Assembly: GCF_900129725.1 (NCBI RefSeq) | Contig: NZ_FQWQ01000001.1 | Coordinates: 1,240,001-1,304,000 of the forward strand | DNA: 64,000 bases | Reading direction: 5' to 3' | Source of the DNA: Chryseolinea serpens | Lineage (GTDB): Bacteria; Bacteroidota; Bacteroidia; Cytophagales; Cyclobacteriaceae | Part shown: positions 9,116 to 17,823 of the stretch, piece after piece | How the letters are laid out: each line of letters starts with the position of its first letter | How positions within the stretch are numbered: the stretch's first letter is position 1 | Position numbers and translations under genes: made by a program | The notes under the pieces: generated by a model | The model's database searches: none | What the model was told of the DNA's origin: nothing | Seen by the model: the letters and a program-made list of their open reading frames with translations, nothing else

Positions 9116-9577
9116 ATGCAGAAACTACTTGTGGTCACGCTGATACTAACCAGCTTAGCTTGCTGCGATAAGCGGAAAGTACAGGATGAGGCCAGTGATA
9201 TTTCAAAGATCAAAGCACTCAGCGCGACTCGCGCGAAAGCGTTCAATGAGGGAAACGCCGAGGTCATAGCGGCTGCCTTTACAGAAAGTGGAATGTTGAT
9301 GGCTCCCGATAAACCGTCAACCACGGGCCGGGAGGCTGTGCGCAAATATTATCAGGGCATCTTTGATCAGTACAAAACTTTTCTGGAGAGTGGCTATGAG
9401 GATGTAAAGGTTTCCGGCGACATTGGCTATGGCGTAGGCTTTGCAAAGGTGAAGCTCGTCCCGCATAGCGGCGGCGACACCCTTGTATCCACCGCGAAAT
9501 ACATCAACATCCTTCAACGTCAAAACGACGGTTCCTGGCTAACGACGCATGATATCTGGAATGCCAATGAGCCGTGA
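9116..9577 (+). CDS. SnoaL-like / DUF4440 lipoprotein
   Basis: 153 residues. A lipoprotein signal (MQKLLVVTLILTSLAC) places the lipid Cys at 16. The mature part has the nuclear transport factor 2-like fold typical of SnoaL/DUF4440 proteins: ALSATRAKAFNEGNAEVIAAAF helix, YTESGMLMAP-type strand, REAVRKYYQGIF helix, then strands ending in GSWLTTHDIWN. These proteins bind small ligands or act as isomerases; the substrate cannot be told. It stands alone, with a gap of 104 bases to the next gene. Confidence 0.8.
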   Translation: MQKLLVVTLILTSLACCDKRKVQDEASDISKIKALSATRAKAFNEGNAEVIAAAFTESGMLMAPDKPSTTGREAVRKYYQGIFDQYKTFLESGYEDVKVSGDIGYGVGFAKVKLVPHSGGDTLVSTAKYINILQRQNDGSWLTTHDIWNANEP

Positions 9578-9681
9578 TACCCTTCCAGCCCGATCCTGTT
9601 TTTTGACTACAACAACCATAGATTTGGCTACGTCCCCTCCTTTCATACTGCTGAATTTTGTAAGCATAAAAAACAGACAGT

Positions 9682-10569
9682 ATGAAAATCATCGTAACCG
9701 GTTCACTGGGAAACATCAGTCAACCACTAACAAAAGAACTATTACAAAACGGGCATTCGGTCACCGTTATTAGCAGTAATCCCGAAAAACAAAAAGACAT
9801 CGAAGCTTTAGGGGCAACGGCGGCCATCGGGTCGATAGACAACCTTGCGTTTCTTACCAGGACATTTACAGGTTCGGATGCGGCGTATTGTATGATCCCG
9901 CCAAACTTCCACTTCCATGGCAACCTTGACCCGAGAGCATACTATCGCGCGATCGGCGAGACCTATGCACAAGCCATTCAACAATCGGGCGTGAAGCGGG
10001 TGGTTCATCTGAGTAGTGTTGGCGCGCACCTGGATAAGGATTCCGGAATCATTCTCGCCCATCATGATATGGAGCAGGCGCTAAAGAAAATACCGGGCAT
10101 AGCCCTTACACACCTGCGACCGACCGCCTTCTATTACAATTTGCTTGGCTTTGTGGGCGCCATAAAAAAACAAGGCGTCATGGCTTCGAATTATGGAGCG
10201 GACGACCGCGTGCCCTGGGTTTCTCCCCTTGATATTGCTGCCGTGGCTGCCAAAGAACTCATGACCCTCACAGAAGGCATTAAAGTACGCTATGTGGCAA
10301 GCGATGAACTGCCCTGCATTGAAGTGGCCCGTATCTTAGGTGCCGCCATCGGGAAGCCTGATTTGAAATGGGTCATTAAGAGCAGCGAAGAGACGCAAAA
10401 CGGTTTAGAGGCCGCTGGCGTGCCGCCGCGGGTGGCTGCAGGTTTGGTGGAGATGAATGCCAGTATGCATAGCGGGGTGTTGTTCGAAGACTATTATCGC
10501 AACCGCCCGGCGTTGGGGAAAACAAAACTGACCGATTTCGCTAAGGAATTTGCTGCCGTCTTCAAATAA
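9682..10569 (+). CDS. NmrA-like NAD(P)-binding oxidoreductase
   Basis: 295 residues. The N-terminus starts with the Rossmann strand-loop MKIIVTGSLGNIS; G7 and G10 of the GxxGxxG motif are kept, the third Gly is Ser13. VISSNPEKQKDIEALGA follows as the adenosine-ribose strand, and VKRVVHLSSVGAH as the central strand, matching the NmrA/atypical short-chain dehydrogenase group that includes NAD(P)H azoreductase- and quinone-type enzymes. The C-terminal half carries the usual substrate lobe. The AraC regulator 50 bases downstream points the same way and could control it (inference). Confidence 0.85.
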   Translation: MKIIVTGSLGNISQPLTKELLQNGHSVTVISSNPEKQKDIEALGATAAIGSIDNLAFLTRTFTGSDAAYCMIPPNFHFHGNLDPRAYYRAIGETYAQAIQQSGVKRVVHLSSVGAHLDKDSGIILAHHDMEQALKKIPGIALTHLRPTAFYYNLLGFVGAIKKQGVMASNYGADDRVPWVSPLDIAAVAAKELMTLTEGIKVRYVASDELPCIEVARILGAAIGKPDLKWVIKSSEETQNGLEAAGVPPRVAAGLVEMNASMHSGVLFEDYYRNRPALGKTKLTDFAKEFAAVFK

Positions 10570-10619
10570 AAATATGCCGCCCTACGACAATCTCAGCAAA
10601 AAGTAACTATCATCGCAGC

Positions 10620-11540
10620 ATGCCAGCCAAGCAACTTTACCGGGTCAAAACGATAAGCGAATTTCACCGGGTGAGGGGATTACCCAAACCGGAACATCCG
10701 TTGATCAGCCTGGTGGATTATGAATCCATCAAGCATTCGGTTGAGAACAATCCGATCAACTGGGTATTCGACTTTTATTCCATCGCGCTGAAAAGAAATT
10801 TCAATGCCAAAATAAAATACGGCCAGCAGGAATATGATTTTGACGAAGGGGTCATGTTTTTTATGTCGCCTGGCCAGGTCTTTGGAGTTGAGGTGGGGAA
10901 AGATCTGGACACAAAACGTTCGGGATGGATCTTGCTCATCCATCCCGATTTTTTGTGGAACACGCCGTTGGCCAAAACCATAAAACAATACGAGTACTTT
11001 GATTACTCGGTACACGAAGCCTTGTTTCTTTCCGACAAAGAAGAAGCGACCATGGCGGGCATCGTGAAAAACATTCAGCAGGAGTACCATTCGAACATTG
11101 ACAAATTCAGTCAGAACATCATCATCGCGCAATTGGAAGTGTTGTTCACCTATGCCGAGCGATTCTATCAGCGTCAATTCATAACCCGCAAGATCACCAA
11201 CCATAAGATCCTTAACCGTCTGGAAGAGATCCTTACGGAATATTTTAATGATGAAGCGTTAATAAACAAGGGATTGCCCACCGTTCAATACGTCGCCGAA
11301 AGATTACATGTGTCTCCCAACTATCTATCGGGCTTGCTGAAGGTGTTGACGGGACAGAGTACGCAACAACACCTCCACGAGAAGCTGATCGAAAAGGCAA
11401 AAGAAAAACTATCCACCACCGATTTGTCGGTGAGCGAGATCGCTTATGCACTGGGGTTTGAACATCCCCAGTCTTTCAGCAAGTTGTTCAAAACAAAAAC
11501 CAACCTTTCGCCTTTGGAATTCCGGCAGTCCTTTAATTGA
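10620..11540 (+). CDS. AraC-family transcriptional regulator
   Basis: 306 residues. The C-terminal 100 residues hold the two helix-turn-helix units of the AraC family: TVQYVAERLHVSPNYLSGLL and LSVSEIAYALGFEHPQSFSK, followed by the conserved FK-P-FR ending. The N-terminal 190 residues look like a cupin-type sensor (VMFFMSPGQVFGVEVGKD). This matches the YSIRK/AraC type common in Bacteroidota next to short-chain oxidoreductases. It follows the NmrA-like gene in the same direction. Confidence 0.88.
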   Translation: MPAKQLYRVKTISEFHRVRGLPKPEHPLISLVDYESIKHSVENNPINWVFDFYSIALKRNFNAKIKYGQQEYDFDEGVMFFMSPGQVFGVEVGKDLDTKRSGWILLIHPDFLWNTPLAKTIKQYEYFDYSVHEALFLSDKEEATMAGIVKNIQQEYHSNIDKFSQNIIIAQLEVLFTYAERFYQRQFITRKITNHKILNRLEEILTEYFNDEALINKGLPTVQYVAERLHVSPNYLSGLLKVLTGQSTQQHLHEKLIEKAKEKLSTTDLSVSEIAYALGFEHPQSFSKLFKTKTNLSPLEFRQSFN

Positions 11541-11762
11541 CAAACCACCACCCTGCTTGGGTTATCGCGCCCTTACGCGAGCGCCGAATCTGCAATGCCT
11601 AGACGTCACGTGGCGATCCCAGTCGATTTTCCGGAGATAGCTTTTGATTTATCGGTCAAAATCTGGTAATTATGAAGACGGGAATTTGCATTTCACGCGG
11701 GATCACTTCCTGCATTTGATTTCCCCGGTCACCAAAAAATACTCCCCACAAAAGCATCAGAA

Positions 11763-12065
11763 ATGATTTTCGTAACGCAACTTATTTACATCATCAAAGG
11801 GCAAGAAAAAGTCTTCGACGAATTTGAAAAGGTAGCCATCCCCACCATTTCAAAATACAACGGGCGACTGCTGTTCCGGGTCAGACCAACGCCGGACACC
11901 TTTATCGAAAACCAAATCGAGCCACCCTATGAAATTCACCTCGCAGAATTTGACTCCGAACAAGATTTTGAAAACTTCAAACACGACGAGGAGCGAAAGA
12001 AATTCTTGCATTTGAAGGAACAATCCATAAAAACATCCATCATGATTCAAGGGACAAAATTATAG
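11763..12065 (+). CDS. DUF1330-like small protein
   Basis: 100 residues. Sequence starts MIFVTQLIYIIKGQEKVFDEFE and has the beta-alpha-beta-beta pattern of dimeric ferredoxin-like barrels (DUF1330 or antibiotic-biosynthesis monooxygenase type): YIIKGQEKVFDEFEKVAIP, NGRLLFRVRP, EIHLAEFDSEQDFENFK. No catalytic residue can be named. It stands alone after a 222-base gap in which no gene was seen. Confidence 0.7.
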   Translation: MIFVTQLIYIIKGQEKVFDEFEKVAIPTISKYNGRLLFRVRPTPDTFIENQIEPPYEIHLAEFDSEQDFENFKHDEERKKFLHLKEQSIKTSIMIQGTKL

Positions 12066-12167
12066 ATGGCAAGTCCTTTTTGCCGGCGTCCAGCGCCCAT
12101 CCAAAGTCATCATATCCGTATAAACCCCTAGTCGCGACGCCAATTTTTTTCGCGCATCTTTGCGGCC

Positions 12168-12758
12168 GTGAAAAGAAAGGTGAAACGCCACATTTTTAAG
12201 GCCCGCCGGATCATTTACCAGGAGACGCTCGTCGATTTCCAGGAGCATCTTTGGACGTTTGTCGGCGCATTTCTGGGCATCGCCGTCATCGGCTGGCTCA
12301 ACAGCAACCTGGCTCCAATCGACAATCTCTTCCTGATCGGTTCTTTTGGCGCCTCTTCCGTGTTGATCTACGGCATCATCAACAGTCCGTTGGCACAGCC
12401 TCGGAACCTGATCGGGGGGCATGTGATTTGTGCGTTCACGGGCGTGCTGGTGCACAAGGTCGTTCCGGGTGATGTTTGGTTCACGTCGGCCCTGTCGGTG
12501 GCTTTGTCCATTGTGTTTATGCAGATCACCAAAACTCTTCATCCTCCCGGCGGGGCAACCGCCCTGATCGCCAACATCGGGTCGGCGAAGATCCAGGCGC
12601 TGGGTTTCTGGTATGTGCTCAGCCCCGTGCTGAGCGGCGTGCTCATCCTCTTTTTCGTGGCGCTGTTATGCAACAATGCCACGCCCCATCGCAGCTATCC
12701 GAAAAACAAGCACTGGTATAAAGTGTGGAAGCGAAAATATCTGAAGCAAAAAGTCTGA
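12168..12758 (+). CDS. HPP family integral membrane protein
   Basis: 196 residues from a GTG start. At least five hydrophobic segments are visible (LWTFVGAFLGIAVIGWL, FLIGSFGASSVLIYGI, GHVICAFTGVLVHKV, FTSALSVALSIVFMQ, LSPVLSGVLILFFVALL), and the signature LHPPGGATAL gives the family its name. Plant and cyanobacterial relatives carry nitrite across membranes; a similar role here is only possible. The element CATCTTTG at 12155-12162, close to the Bacteroidota -7 consensus, lies so near the GTG that the mRNA could be nearly leaderless. Confidence 0.88.
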   Translation: MKRKVKRHIFKARRIIYQETLVDFQEHLWTFVGAFLGIAVIGWLNSNLAPIDNLFLIGSFGASSVLIYGIINSPLAQPRNLIGGHVICAFTGVLVHKVVPGDVWFTSALSVALSIVFMQITKTLHPPGGATALIANIGSAKIQALGFWYVLSPVLSGVLILFFVALLCNNATPHRSYPKNKHWYKVWKRKYLKQKV

Positions 12759-12843
12759 AGGCACCCTGCTTCCTTTCCACACTGACTCCAACCCAACCCT
12801 GCCTTCAACACCCCTCCCATTCCACGGGCCGATTTTCAAGCCC

Positions 12844-13677
12844 CTACACTTTATCGGTTCCTGGTTTCCGCGACCAGCGCATCATGCCGAACGCGGGTGT
12901 AAATCCCAGGGGCTGGTAAAATTGCGCCAGGTTTTCGCCTGTGATGAGGGTGGCCAGCGCGTTGTGTGGTGCGTTGGCGTCGAACCATTGGATCAGTTCC
13001 TCCATCAGGGCCGTGCCCACGCCCTGGTGCTGCCAGTCGGGATGCACCATCACGTCTTTGACATAGTAGACACTGGCGTTGTCGCCGATCAACAATGCGC
13101 AACCCAGCGCTTCCCCGGTCAGCGCGTGTTCAGCCACCACGGCATGCACAAGCGACGCCAGGATGGCCGGCACTCCCTCCGGGTTCGCCGCCTTCGACCA
13201 GCCCACGGCGATGCAAAGGTGTGAATATTCTGCAGGGGTCGGGCTGCGGTGAACGATGCGCATCGGCACAGGTGCACGCCCGTGACGATGTTCGTGATCA
13301 CCGGTCAACGCCCCGCCAAAGTTGATATAGTACCCGTTCCTTTCGCGGACGATGTAGCCCGACATGCCCCACGGTTTGTTTTCGAGCGGGGCCACGATCT
13401 CTACATTTCTTGATTGATGCAAAGCATACAGCGCCTGTATGTTTCGCGCAACAATGAAAATGGCCTGTGCTCCTGAAACCGCGGCAAGCGATGGATTGAG
13501 CGTGAACTGTATGTGCGCACCGTGCCAGCGCACCCCGCCGTGATTGGGTGGCTCACCCCAGGTCCACTTTTCCGGAAATCCCAACACGTCATGCCAGTAG
13601 TCAACGGTGGCCGTGATGTCGGCCACGGGAAGGATCGGTTCGGCGTGGGAAACGAGGGGTTGCTGTGGCGATTCCAT
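12844..13677 (-). CDS. VOC (glyoxalase-like) - GNAT acetyltransferase fusion
   Basis: 277 residues. Residues about 10-125 form one vicinal-oxygen-chelate unit (ILPVADITATVDYWHDVLGF ... HGAHIQFTLN ... NGYYINFGG), of the type found in glyoxalase and bleomycin-resistance proteins. Residues about 140-277 form a GNAT domain with the acetyl-CoA loop QHQGVGTAL and the C-terminal strand FYQPLGFTP. Both parts are in one clean frame, with no sign of a frameshift. A resistance or detoxification role is likely, substrate unknown. The neighbours are unrelated. Confidence 0.85.
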   Translation of the reverse strand: MESPQQPLVSHAEPILPVADITATVDYWHDVLGFPEKWTWGEPPNHGGVRWHGAHIQFTLNPSLAAVSGAQAIFIVARNIQALYALHQSRNVEIVAPLENKPWGMSGYIVRERNGYYINFGGALTGDHEHRHGRAPVPMRIVHRSPTPAEYSHLCIAVGWSKAANPEGVPAILASLVHAVVAEHALTGEALGCALLIGDNASVYYVKDVMVHPDWQHQGVGTALMEELIQWFDANAPHNALATLITGENLAQFYQPLGFTPAFGMMRWSRKPGTDKV

Positions 13678-13918
13678 GGGTGTATTTTTCAGAAGCTTTT
13701 AAAGGGAAGATAAGCGAATTATAAACATTCCGCACGCGCCCTTTGTCATGAATAAGGGTGACTGAGGCCATCTTTCAATCTCTTCAATACCGCCATTTCA
13801 CGTTGAATTTCAGGTTTTTGGAAATTTCTTCAAAAAATTTCCCCTCCGTTGTCCCATTCCGCCCTTCTCATTTGATAAGGGATTGATAAACATTTATTAA
13901 AAACTAAACAAACACATC

Positions 13919-14503
13919 ATGGGACACTTATCGGTATTCAATTTCATCACCCTAAACGGCTACTACAAAGGCCTCAACGACGACATCAGCTGGCATCGCC
14001 ACGGCCAGGAAGAAAGCGAATTTGCCTCCAATGCCGCCAGCACAGAAAGCGTGCTCATGTTCGGCCGCGTGACCTACGAAATGATGATGCGCTACTGGCC
14101 CACCGAGCAAGCCAAACAAAGCGTGCCAGCAGTGGCCGAGGGCATGAACAATTCAAAAAAAATCGTCTTCTCCCGAACCCTGAAAAAAGCAACCTGGAAC
14201 AACAGCCAACTGGTAAGCGACAACATTGAAGCATTCGTGCAAAAACTAAAACAGGGCGACAAGAACATCACCATCCTGGGCAGCGGCAGCATCGTAACGC
14301 AATTGGCCGACAAGGGCCTCATCGATTCCTATCAATTCATGCTTGATCCCGTGGCGCTCGGCGATGGCACGCCTGCGTTCAAGGGAATGGCACGAATGCT
14401 GGACCTGACGTTGACTTCGGTGAAAAATTTTAAGAGTGGAGTGGTGTTGTTGAATTATGTGCCGTTGGTGGGGAAACGGGATGGACGGCCGGCGGGGTCG
14501 TGA
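13919..14503 (+). CDS. DHFR-like / RibD C-terminal domain protein
   Basis: 194 residues, MGHLSVFNFITLNGYYKG at the N-terminus, VLMFGRVTYEMMMRYWP as the NADPH-contact region, KKIVFSRTLKKATW and the glycine turn ITILGSGSIVTQLADKGLIDSYQF. This is the YwjB/YyaP-type group of the RibD C-terminal/DHFR fold, usually of unknown substrate. The last ten residues (GKRDGRPAGS) run into low-complexity sequence. It precedes the DGPF protein and ECF sigma gene in the same direction. Confidence 0.85.
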   Translation: MGHLSVFNFITLNGYYKGLNDDISWHRHGQEESEFASNAASTESVLMFGRVTYEMMMRYWPTEQAKQSVPAVAEGMNNSKKIVFSRTLKKATWNNSQLVSDNIEAFVQKLKQGDKNITILGSGSIVTQLADKGLIDSYQFMLDPVALGDGTPAFKGMARMLDLTLTSVKNFKSGVVLLNYVPLVGKRDGRPAGS

Positions 14504-14566
14504 TGCTGGGGATGGATTGATGGGCGCGGAGGGCTGGTTGAATATTTGAATGGTGTGTTCAAAATT

Positions 14567-14590
14567 CTTGTTGGTGGGGACACCAACAAG
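14567..14590. repeat. Palindromic hairpin repeat, copy 1
   Basis: CTTGTTGGTG and CACCAACAAG form a perfect 10-bp stem around GGGA. TTCAAA precedes and a GGTG-rich stretch follows, as in copy 2 at 14799. The shared flanks argue for a dispersed repeat family rather than a terminator; there is no T run. Confidence 0.75.
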
Positions 14591-14798
14591 AGGGTGTGGT
14601 GGTGCGCTTAGCGACTGGTCAAAATATTGAGGTGTGCTCCGAATTTTGTTATTCATGAAGGCACCGACTCGTACGAATGATCTGCGCGGGCAACCCATTC
14701 AATAATCAATATCAAACGACGCGTTCAGTTTATGGCCGATAGCCCTGAAGCAATGGGCGCGAGAGGACCGTTGCAATTTGAAACGGCGGCTTCAAATT

Positions 14799-14823
14799 CT
14801 TGTTGGTGAAGAACACCAACAAG
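14799..14823. repeat. Palindromic hairpin repeat, copy 2
   Basis: Same 10-bp stem as the copy at 14567, with loop AAGAA. The stem is identical, the loop differs, which suggests selection on the folded form. Confidence 0.75.
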
Positions 14824-14890
14824 GGCGCGGGTGGGCTACTGAATTCTGGCTCCTGATTTTAACTATCTTACACTTCAAATTTCAAACAAC

Positions 14891-15247
14891 ATGGAAGAAT
14901 ACGTATTACTATTCCGACTCGATATCCTCACGAAAGCAATCCAGCCTTCACCTGAACAAATGCAGGTCTATATGAAACAATACCAGGATTGGGTGGGGGG
15001 CATTGCTGCGCAGAACAAGTTTGTGGGGGGCACGGGACTTTCTACGGAAGGGAAAGTGGTGAAGCATCCCAGCGTGGTGACCGATGGGCCTTATGTCGAC
15101 ATCAAGGAATCGTTGGCGGGCTTTATTTCGGTTCGGGCGACTGACTTTGAGGATGCTTTGCGTATGGCAAAAGAGTGTCCTATTTTAGGTGGCGCGGGCA
15201 ACAGTGTCGAGGTGCGCAAGGTGGTTTCGGTGCACGATAAAAAATAA
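14891..15247 (+). CDS. YCII/DGPF domain protein
   Basis: 118 residues with the YCII-like ferredoxin fold: MEEYVLLFRLDI strand, PSPEQMQVYMKQYQDWVGG helix, and VVTDGPYVDIKESLAGF, the region that gives DGPF proteins their name (here DGPY). These are regularly encoded just before ECF42-type sigma factors, as here. Function is unknown; they may be targets or partners of that sigma factor. Confidence 0.85.
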   Translation: MEEYVLLFRLDILTKAIQPSPEQMQVYMKQYQDWVGGIAAQNKFVGGTGLSTEGKVVKHPSVVTDGPYVDIKESLAGFISVRATDFEDALRMAKECPILGGAGNSVEVRKVVSVHDKK

Positions 15248-15255
15248 CTTTGGAC

Positions 15256-15283
15256 GCGCCCCGTTTTTGCGGGGCGCATTTTT
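15256..15283 (+). terminator. Terminator between DGPF gene and sigma gene
   Basis: Perfect 8-bp stem GCGCCCCG / CGGGGCGC (15256-15263 with 15270-15277), loop TTTTTG, then ATTTTT. It ends three bases before the sigma factor ATG, so it also lies where a ribosome would bind. Confidence 0.8.
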
Positions 15284-15285
15284 CT

Positions 15286-16512
15286 ATGGAGCACGGCGAA
15301 TTGATACCGCATTTGTTCAGGATCGAGTACCGGAAAATTGTTTCCGTGCTCAGCAAACGCTTTGGTTTTGACCAGATCGAAGTGGCGGAGGACATTGCCA
15401 GCGACACCTTTCTCACCGCCACGCAGTCGTGGGGCATCGGTGGGGTCCCTCCTAACCCAACCGCATGGCTGTATCATGTGGCGCGGAACAAAGCCAAAAC
15501 GTATTTGCAGCGCAGTCACGTGTACGACAGCAAGATTGCACCGGTTGTAAAAAATAGCGCCGAGGAATCGGCGGAGATCGAGCTCGATCTGTCGCCACAA
15601 AACATAAACGACAGCCAACTGCAGATGATGTTTGCCGTGTGTCACCCGGTGATCCCCGCCGAGGCGCAGGTAGGATTGTCGCTGCGCATTCTTTGCGGGT
15701 TTGGTATTGAAGAGATCGCCGATGCGTTTATCACCAGCAAGGATACGATCAACAAGCGGTTGTTGCGGGCCAAGGAAAAACTTCGTGAGGAAAAAATAAA
15801 GATCGAGTTGCCCGATGCTGCGCAGTTGGAAGGGCGGATGGCCCCGGTGCTGACGACGATCTATTTGTTATTTAACGAAGGCTATTATTCGGTGAGCCAG
15901 AACAGCACTCTGCGCAAGGAGCTTTGCCTGGAAGCGATGCGGCTTTGCACCATGCTGGTGGAGAACCCGGTCACCGACACGCCGGCTTCCAACGCCTTGC
16001 TGTCCCTCATGTGTTTTCACACGTCGCGCTTTGATGCGCGATTGTCGGAAAGCGGCGAGTTGATCCTTTATGAAGACCAGGATACCAGCCGTTGGAACAC
16101 GGAGTGGATCGGCAAGGGAGGTTATTTTTTGAGTCGCTCCGCCAGCGGCAACAAACTCTCTAAATATCACCTGGAGGCGGGCATTGCCTACTGGCATACA
16201 CAAAAAAACAGCACAAAGGAGAAGTGGGAAAACATTCTGCAGCTTTACAACCAGTTGCTTCAAATAGAATACTCGCCCGTGGCGGCGCTGAACCGGACCT
16301 ATGCGCTTTCGCGGGCCAACGGGAAGCGGCAAGCGATTGTGGAAGCGGAAAGGTTGCAGCTCACCAGCCATCATTTTTACTTCATGCTGCTCGGCGAATT
16401 GTACACCGACATCGACCAGGTCAAAGCCAGGCTCCACTACGAGCAGGCTCTGAACCTAGCCAAAACTCCGGCCGACAAGCAAGCCATTCAAAAGAAGTTG
16501 GATGCCCTGTAA
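15286..16512 (+). CDS. ECF RNA polymerase sigma factor, ECF42-like with C-terminal extension
   Basis: 408 residues from ATG 15286 (MEHGELIPHLFRIEY); the frame is open to 15250 but that part lies in the terminator. Residues about 10-85 are sigma region 2 (EVAEDIASDTFLTA, TAWLYHVARNKAKTYL), about 110-175 region 4 with the helix-turn-helix GIEEIADAFITSKDTINKRLLRAKEKL. The remaining 230 residues are helical and repeat-like (YNQLLQIEYSPVAALNRTYAL), the long C-terminal domain typical of the DUF6596/ECF42 group. It has no anti-sigma gene beside it, which is usual for this group; the C-terminal domain is thought to control activity. Confidence 0.9.
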   Translation: MEHGELIPHLFRIEYRKIVSVLSKRFGFDQIEVAEDIASDTFLTATQSWGIGGVPPNPTAWLYHVARNKAKTYLQRSHVYDSKIAPVVKNSAEESAEIELDLSPQNINDSQLQMMFAVCHPVIPAEAQVGLSLRILCGFGIEEIADAFITSKDTINKRLLRAKEKLREEKIKIELPDAAQLEGRMAPVLTTIYLLFNEGYYSVSQNSTLRKELCLEAMRLCTMLVENPVTDTPASNALLSLMCFHTSRFDARLSESGELILYEDQDTSRWNTEWIGKGGYFLSRSASGNKLSKYHLEAGIAYWHTQKNSTKEKWENILQLYNQLLQIEYSPVAALNRTYALSRANGKRQAIVEAERLQLTSHHFYFMLLGELYTDIDQVKARLHYEQALNLAKTPADKQAIQKKLDAL

Positions 16513-16597
16513 CGCGCGGCTACTCCTAACACGGGTCTATGTTTACTTCAGGCTTGGATTTTTTTGTAACTTTCCTTCACACGCAATCTCCATCATC

Positions 16598-17656
16598 ATG
16601 AAACATTTTTCGGGAAGAGCAGGCCTGGCCATCGGCAGTTTAGTTTTGGTTTGTGGATGTCATTCCGGGAAGTCAACCGAAGATCGTGCAAGCGCCGACG
16701 AGGCAAAAGCACGACCCGGCATGGTATGGATCCCCGGCGGGGAGTTCATCATGGGCACCGACGACCCTGAATCCTACGAAACGGAACGCCCGGCACATAC
16801 GGTGCAAGTGAGCGGGTTTTGGATGGACGAGACCGAGGTGACCAACGCACAGTTCAAAGCTTTTACCGATGCCACAAAATACGTGACCGTCGCCGAACGC
16901 AAGCCCGATTGGGAGGAACTAAAAAAGCAAGTACCGCCCGGCGTATCAAAGCCCCCGGATAGCCTCCTCGTTGCCGGTTCACTCACGTTTAAAAAACCTT
17001 CTGAACCTGTTGTGGAGTACGACTATTCACTGTGGTGGAAGTGGCAACCCGGCGCAGACTGGCGTCACCCCGAGGGAAAGGGCAGCGACCTGGAGGGACG
17101 GTGGAATCACCCCGTAGTGCACGTGGCCTACGAAGACGCCATGGCCTACTGCCGATGGGCACACAAGCGCCTGCCCACGGAAGCTGAGTGGGAGTTTGCT
17201 TCGCGCGGTGGCAAACAACAAGAGCGCTACAGTTGGGGCACCGAGGTGACGCCCAATGGCAAGTTCATGGCCAATACCTACCAGGGCAGCTTCCCGGTGA
17301 CCAATACCAAGGAAGACGGCTTTGAAAGCACGTCGCCCGTGAAAAGCTTCCCTCCCAACCCTTATGGACTCTACGACATCATCGGCAATGTGTGGGAATG
17401 GACCAATGACTGGTACGATGTGAATTATTACAAAACCCTGGCGTCGGCGAAGGTGACTGTGAATCCACGCGGGCCGGCGAAGTGTTATGATCCCCAGGAG
17501 CCCTATGCACAGAAGCGCGTGAGCCGCGGGGGCTCGTTCCTGTGTGCCTCCACCTATTGTGTTAACTACCGGCCCAGCGCACGGCAAGGGACCGCCTTCG
17601 ATTCGGGGTCGTCGAATATTGGGTTTAGGTGTGTGGCAGATGCTGCGGCGCAATAA
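16598..17656 (+). CDS. Formylglycine-generating enzyme family lipoprotein
   Basis: 352 residues from ATG 16598; the frame is open 96 bases upstream but that overlaps the sigma gene. A lipoprotein-type signal ends at C19/C21. The mature part has the family signature throughout: MVWIPGGEFIMGTD, MDETEVTNAQFKAF, RLPTEAEWEFASRGG, YDIIGNVWEWTNDWY, RVSRGGSFLCASTYC, SNIGFRCV. Cys316 and Cys321 match the spacing of the two active-site cysteines of human SUMF1, so the enzyme could convert a sulfatase Cys to formylglycine. No sulfatase is in the window. The lipid anchor suggests action outside the cytosol. Confidence 0.9.
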   Translation: MKHFSGRAGLAIGSLVLVCGCHSGKSTEDRASADEAKARPGMVWIPGGEFIMGTDDPESYETERPAHTVQVSGFWMDETEVTNAQFKAFTDATKYVTVAERKPDWEELKKQVPPGVSKPPDSLLVAGSLTFKKPSEPVVEYDYSLWWKWQPGADWRHPEGKGSDLEGRWNHPVVHVAYEDAMAYCRWAHKRLPTEAEWEFASRGGKQQERYSWGTEVTPNGKFMANTYQGSFPVTNTKEDGFESTSPVKSFPPNPYGLYDIIGNVWEWTNDWYDVNYYKTLASAKVTVNPRGPAKCYDPQEPYAQKRVSRGGSFLCASTYCVNYRPSARQGTAFDSGSSNIGFRCVADAAAQ

Positions 17657-17802
17657 TTCGCACGCGGCACACGCTTAAATTCATTTGATCAAATCCATTT
17701 AAACTACGTTAGCGTGTCAGGATCAGCATCGTTTCTGTGGACGACGCCAGTTCTGATAAATTGATTTGAAATTGCGATTCGTGGTTTCTGATCCAAAGAC
17801 CT

Positions 17803-17810
17803 TACTTTTG
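17803..17810 (+). promoter_or_regulatory. Putative -7 element before AraC gene
   Basis: TACTTTTG fits TAnnTTTG and lies 13 bases before ATG 17824. No good TTG -33 element is seen, so this is tentative. Confidence 0.4.
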
Positions 17811-17823
17811 TTTCGTAGTCTTT

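Noticed and set aside
8869-9171. 100-residue frame on the plus strand
   Set aside because: Overlaps the start of the SnoaL-like lipoprotein and lacks protein-like composition.
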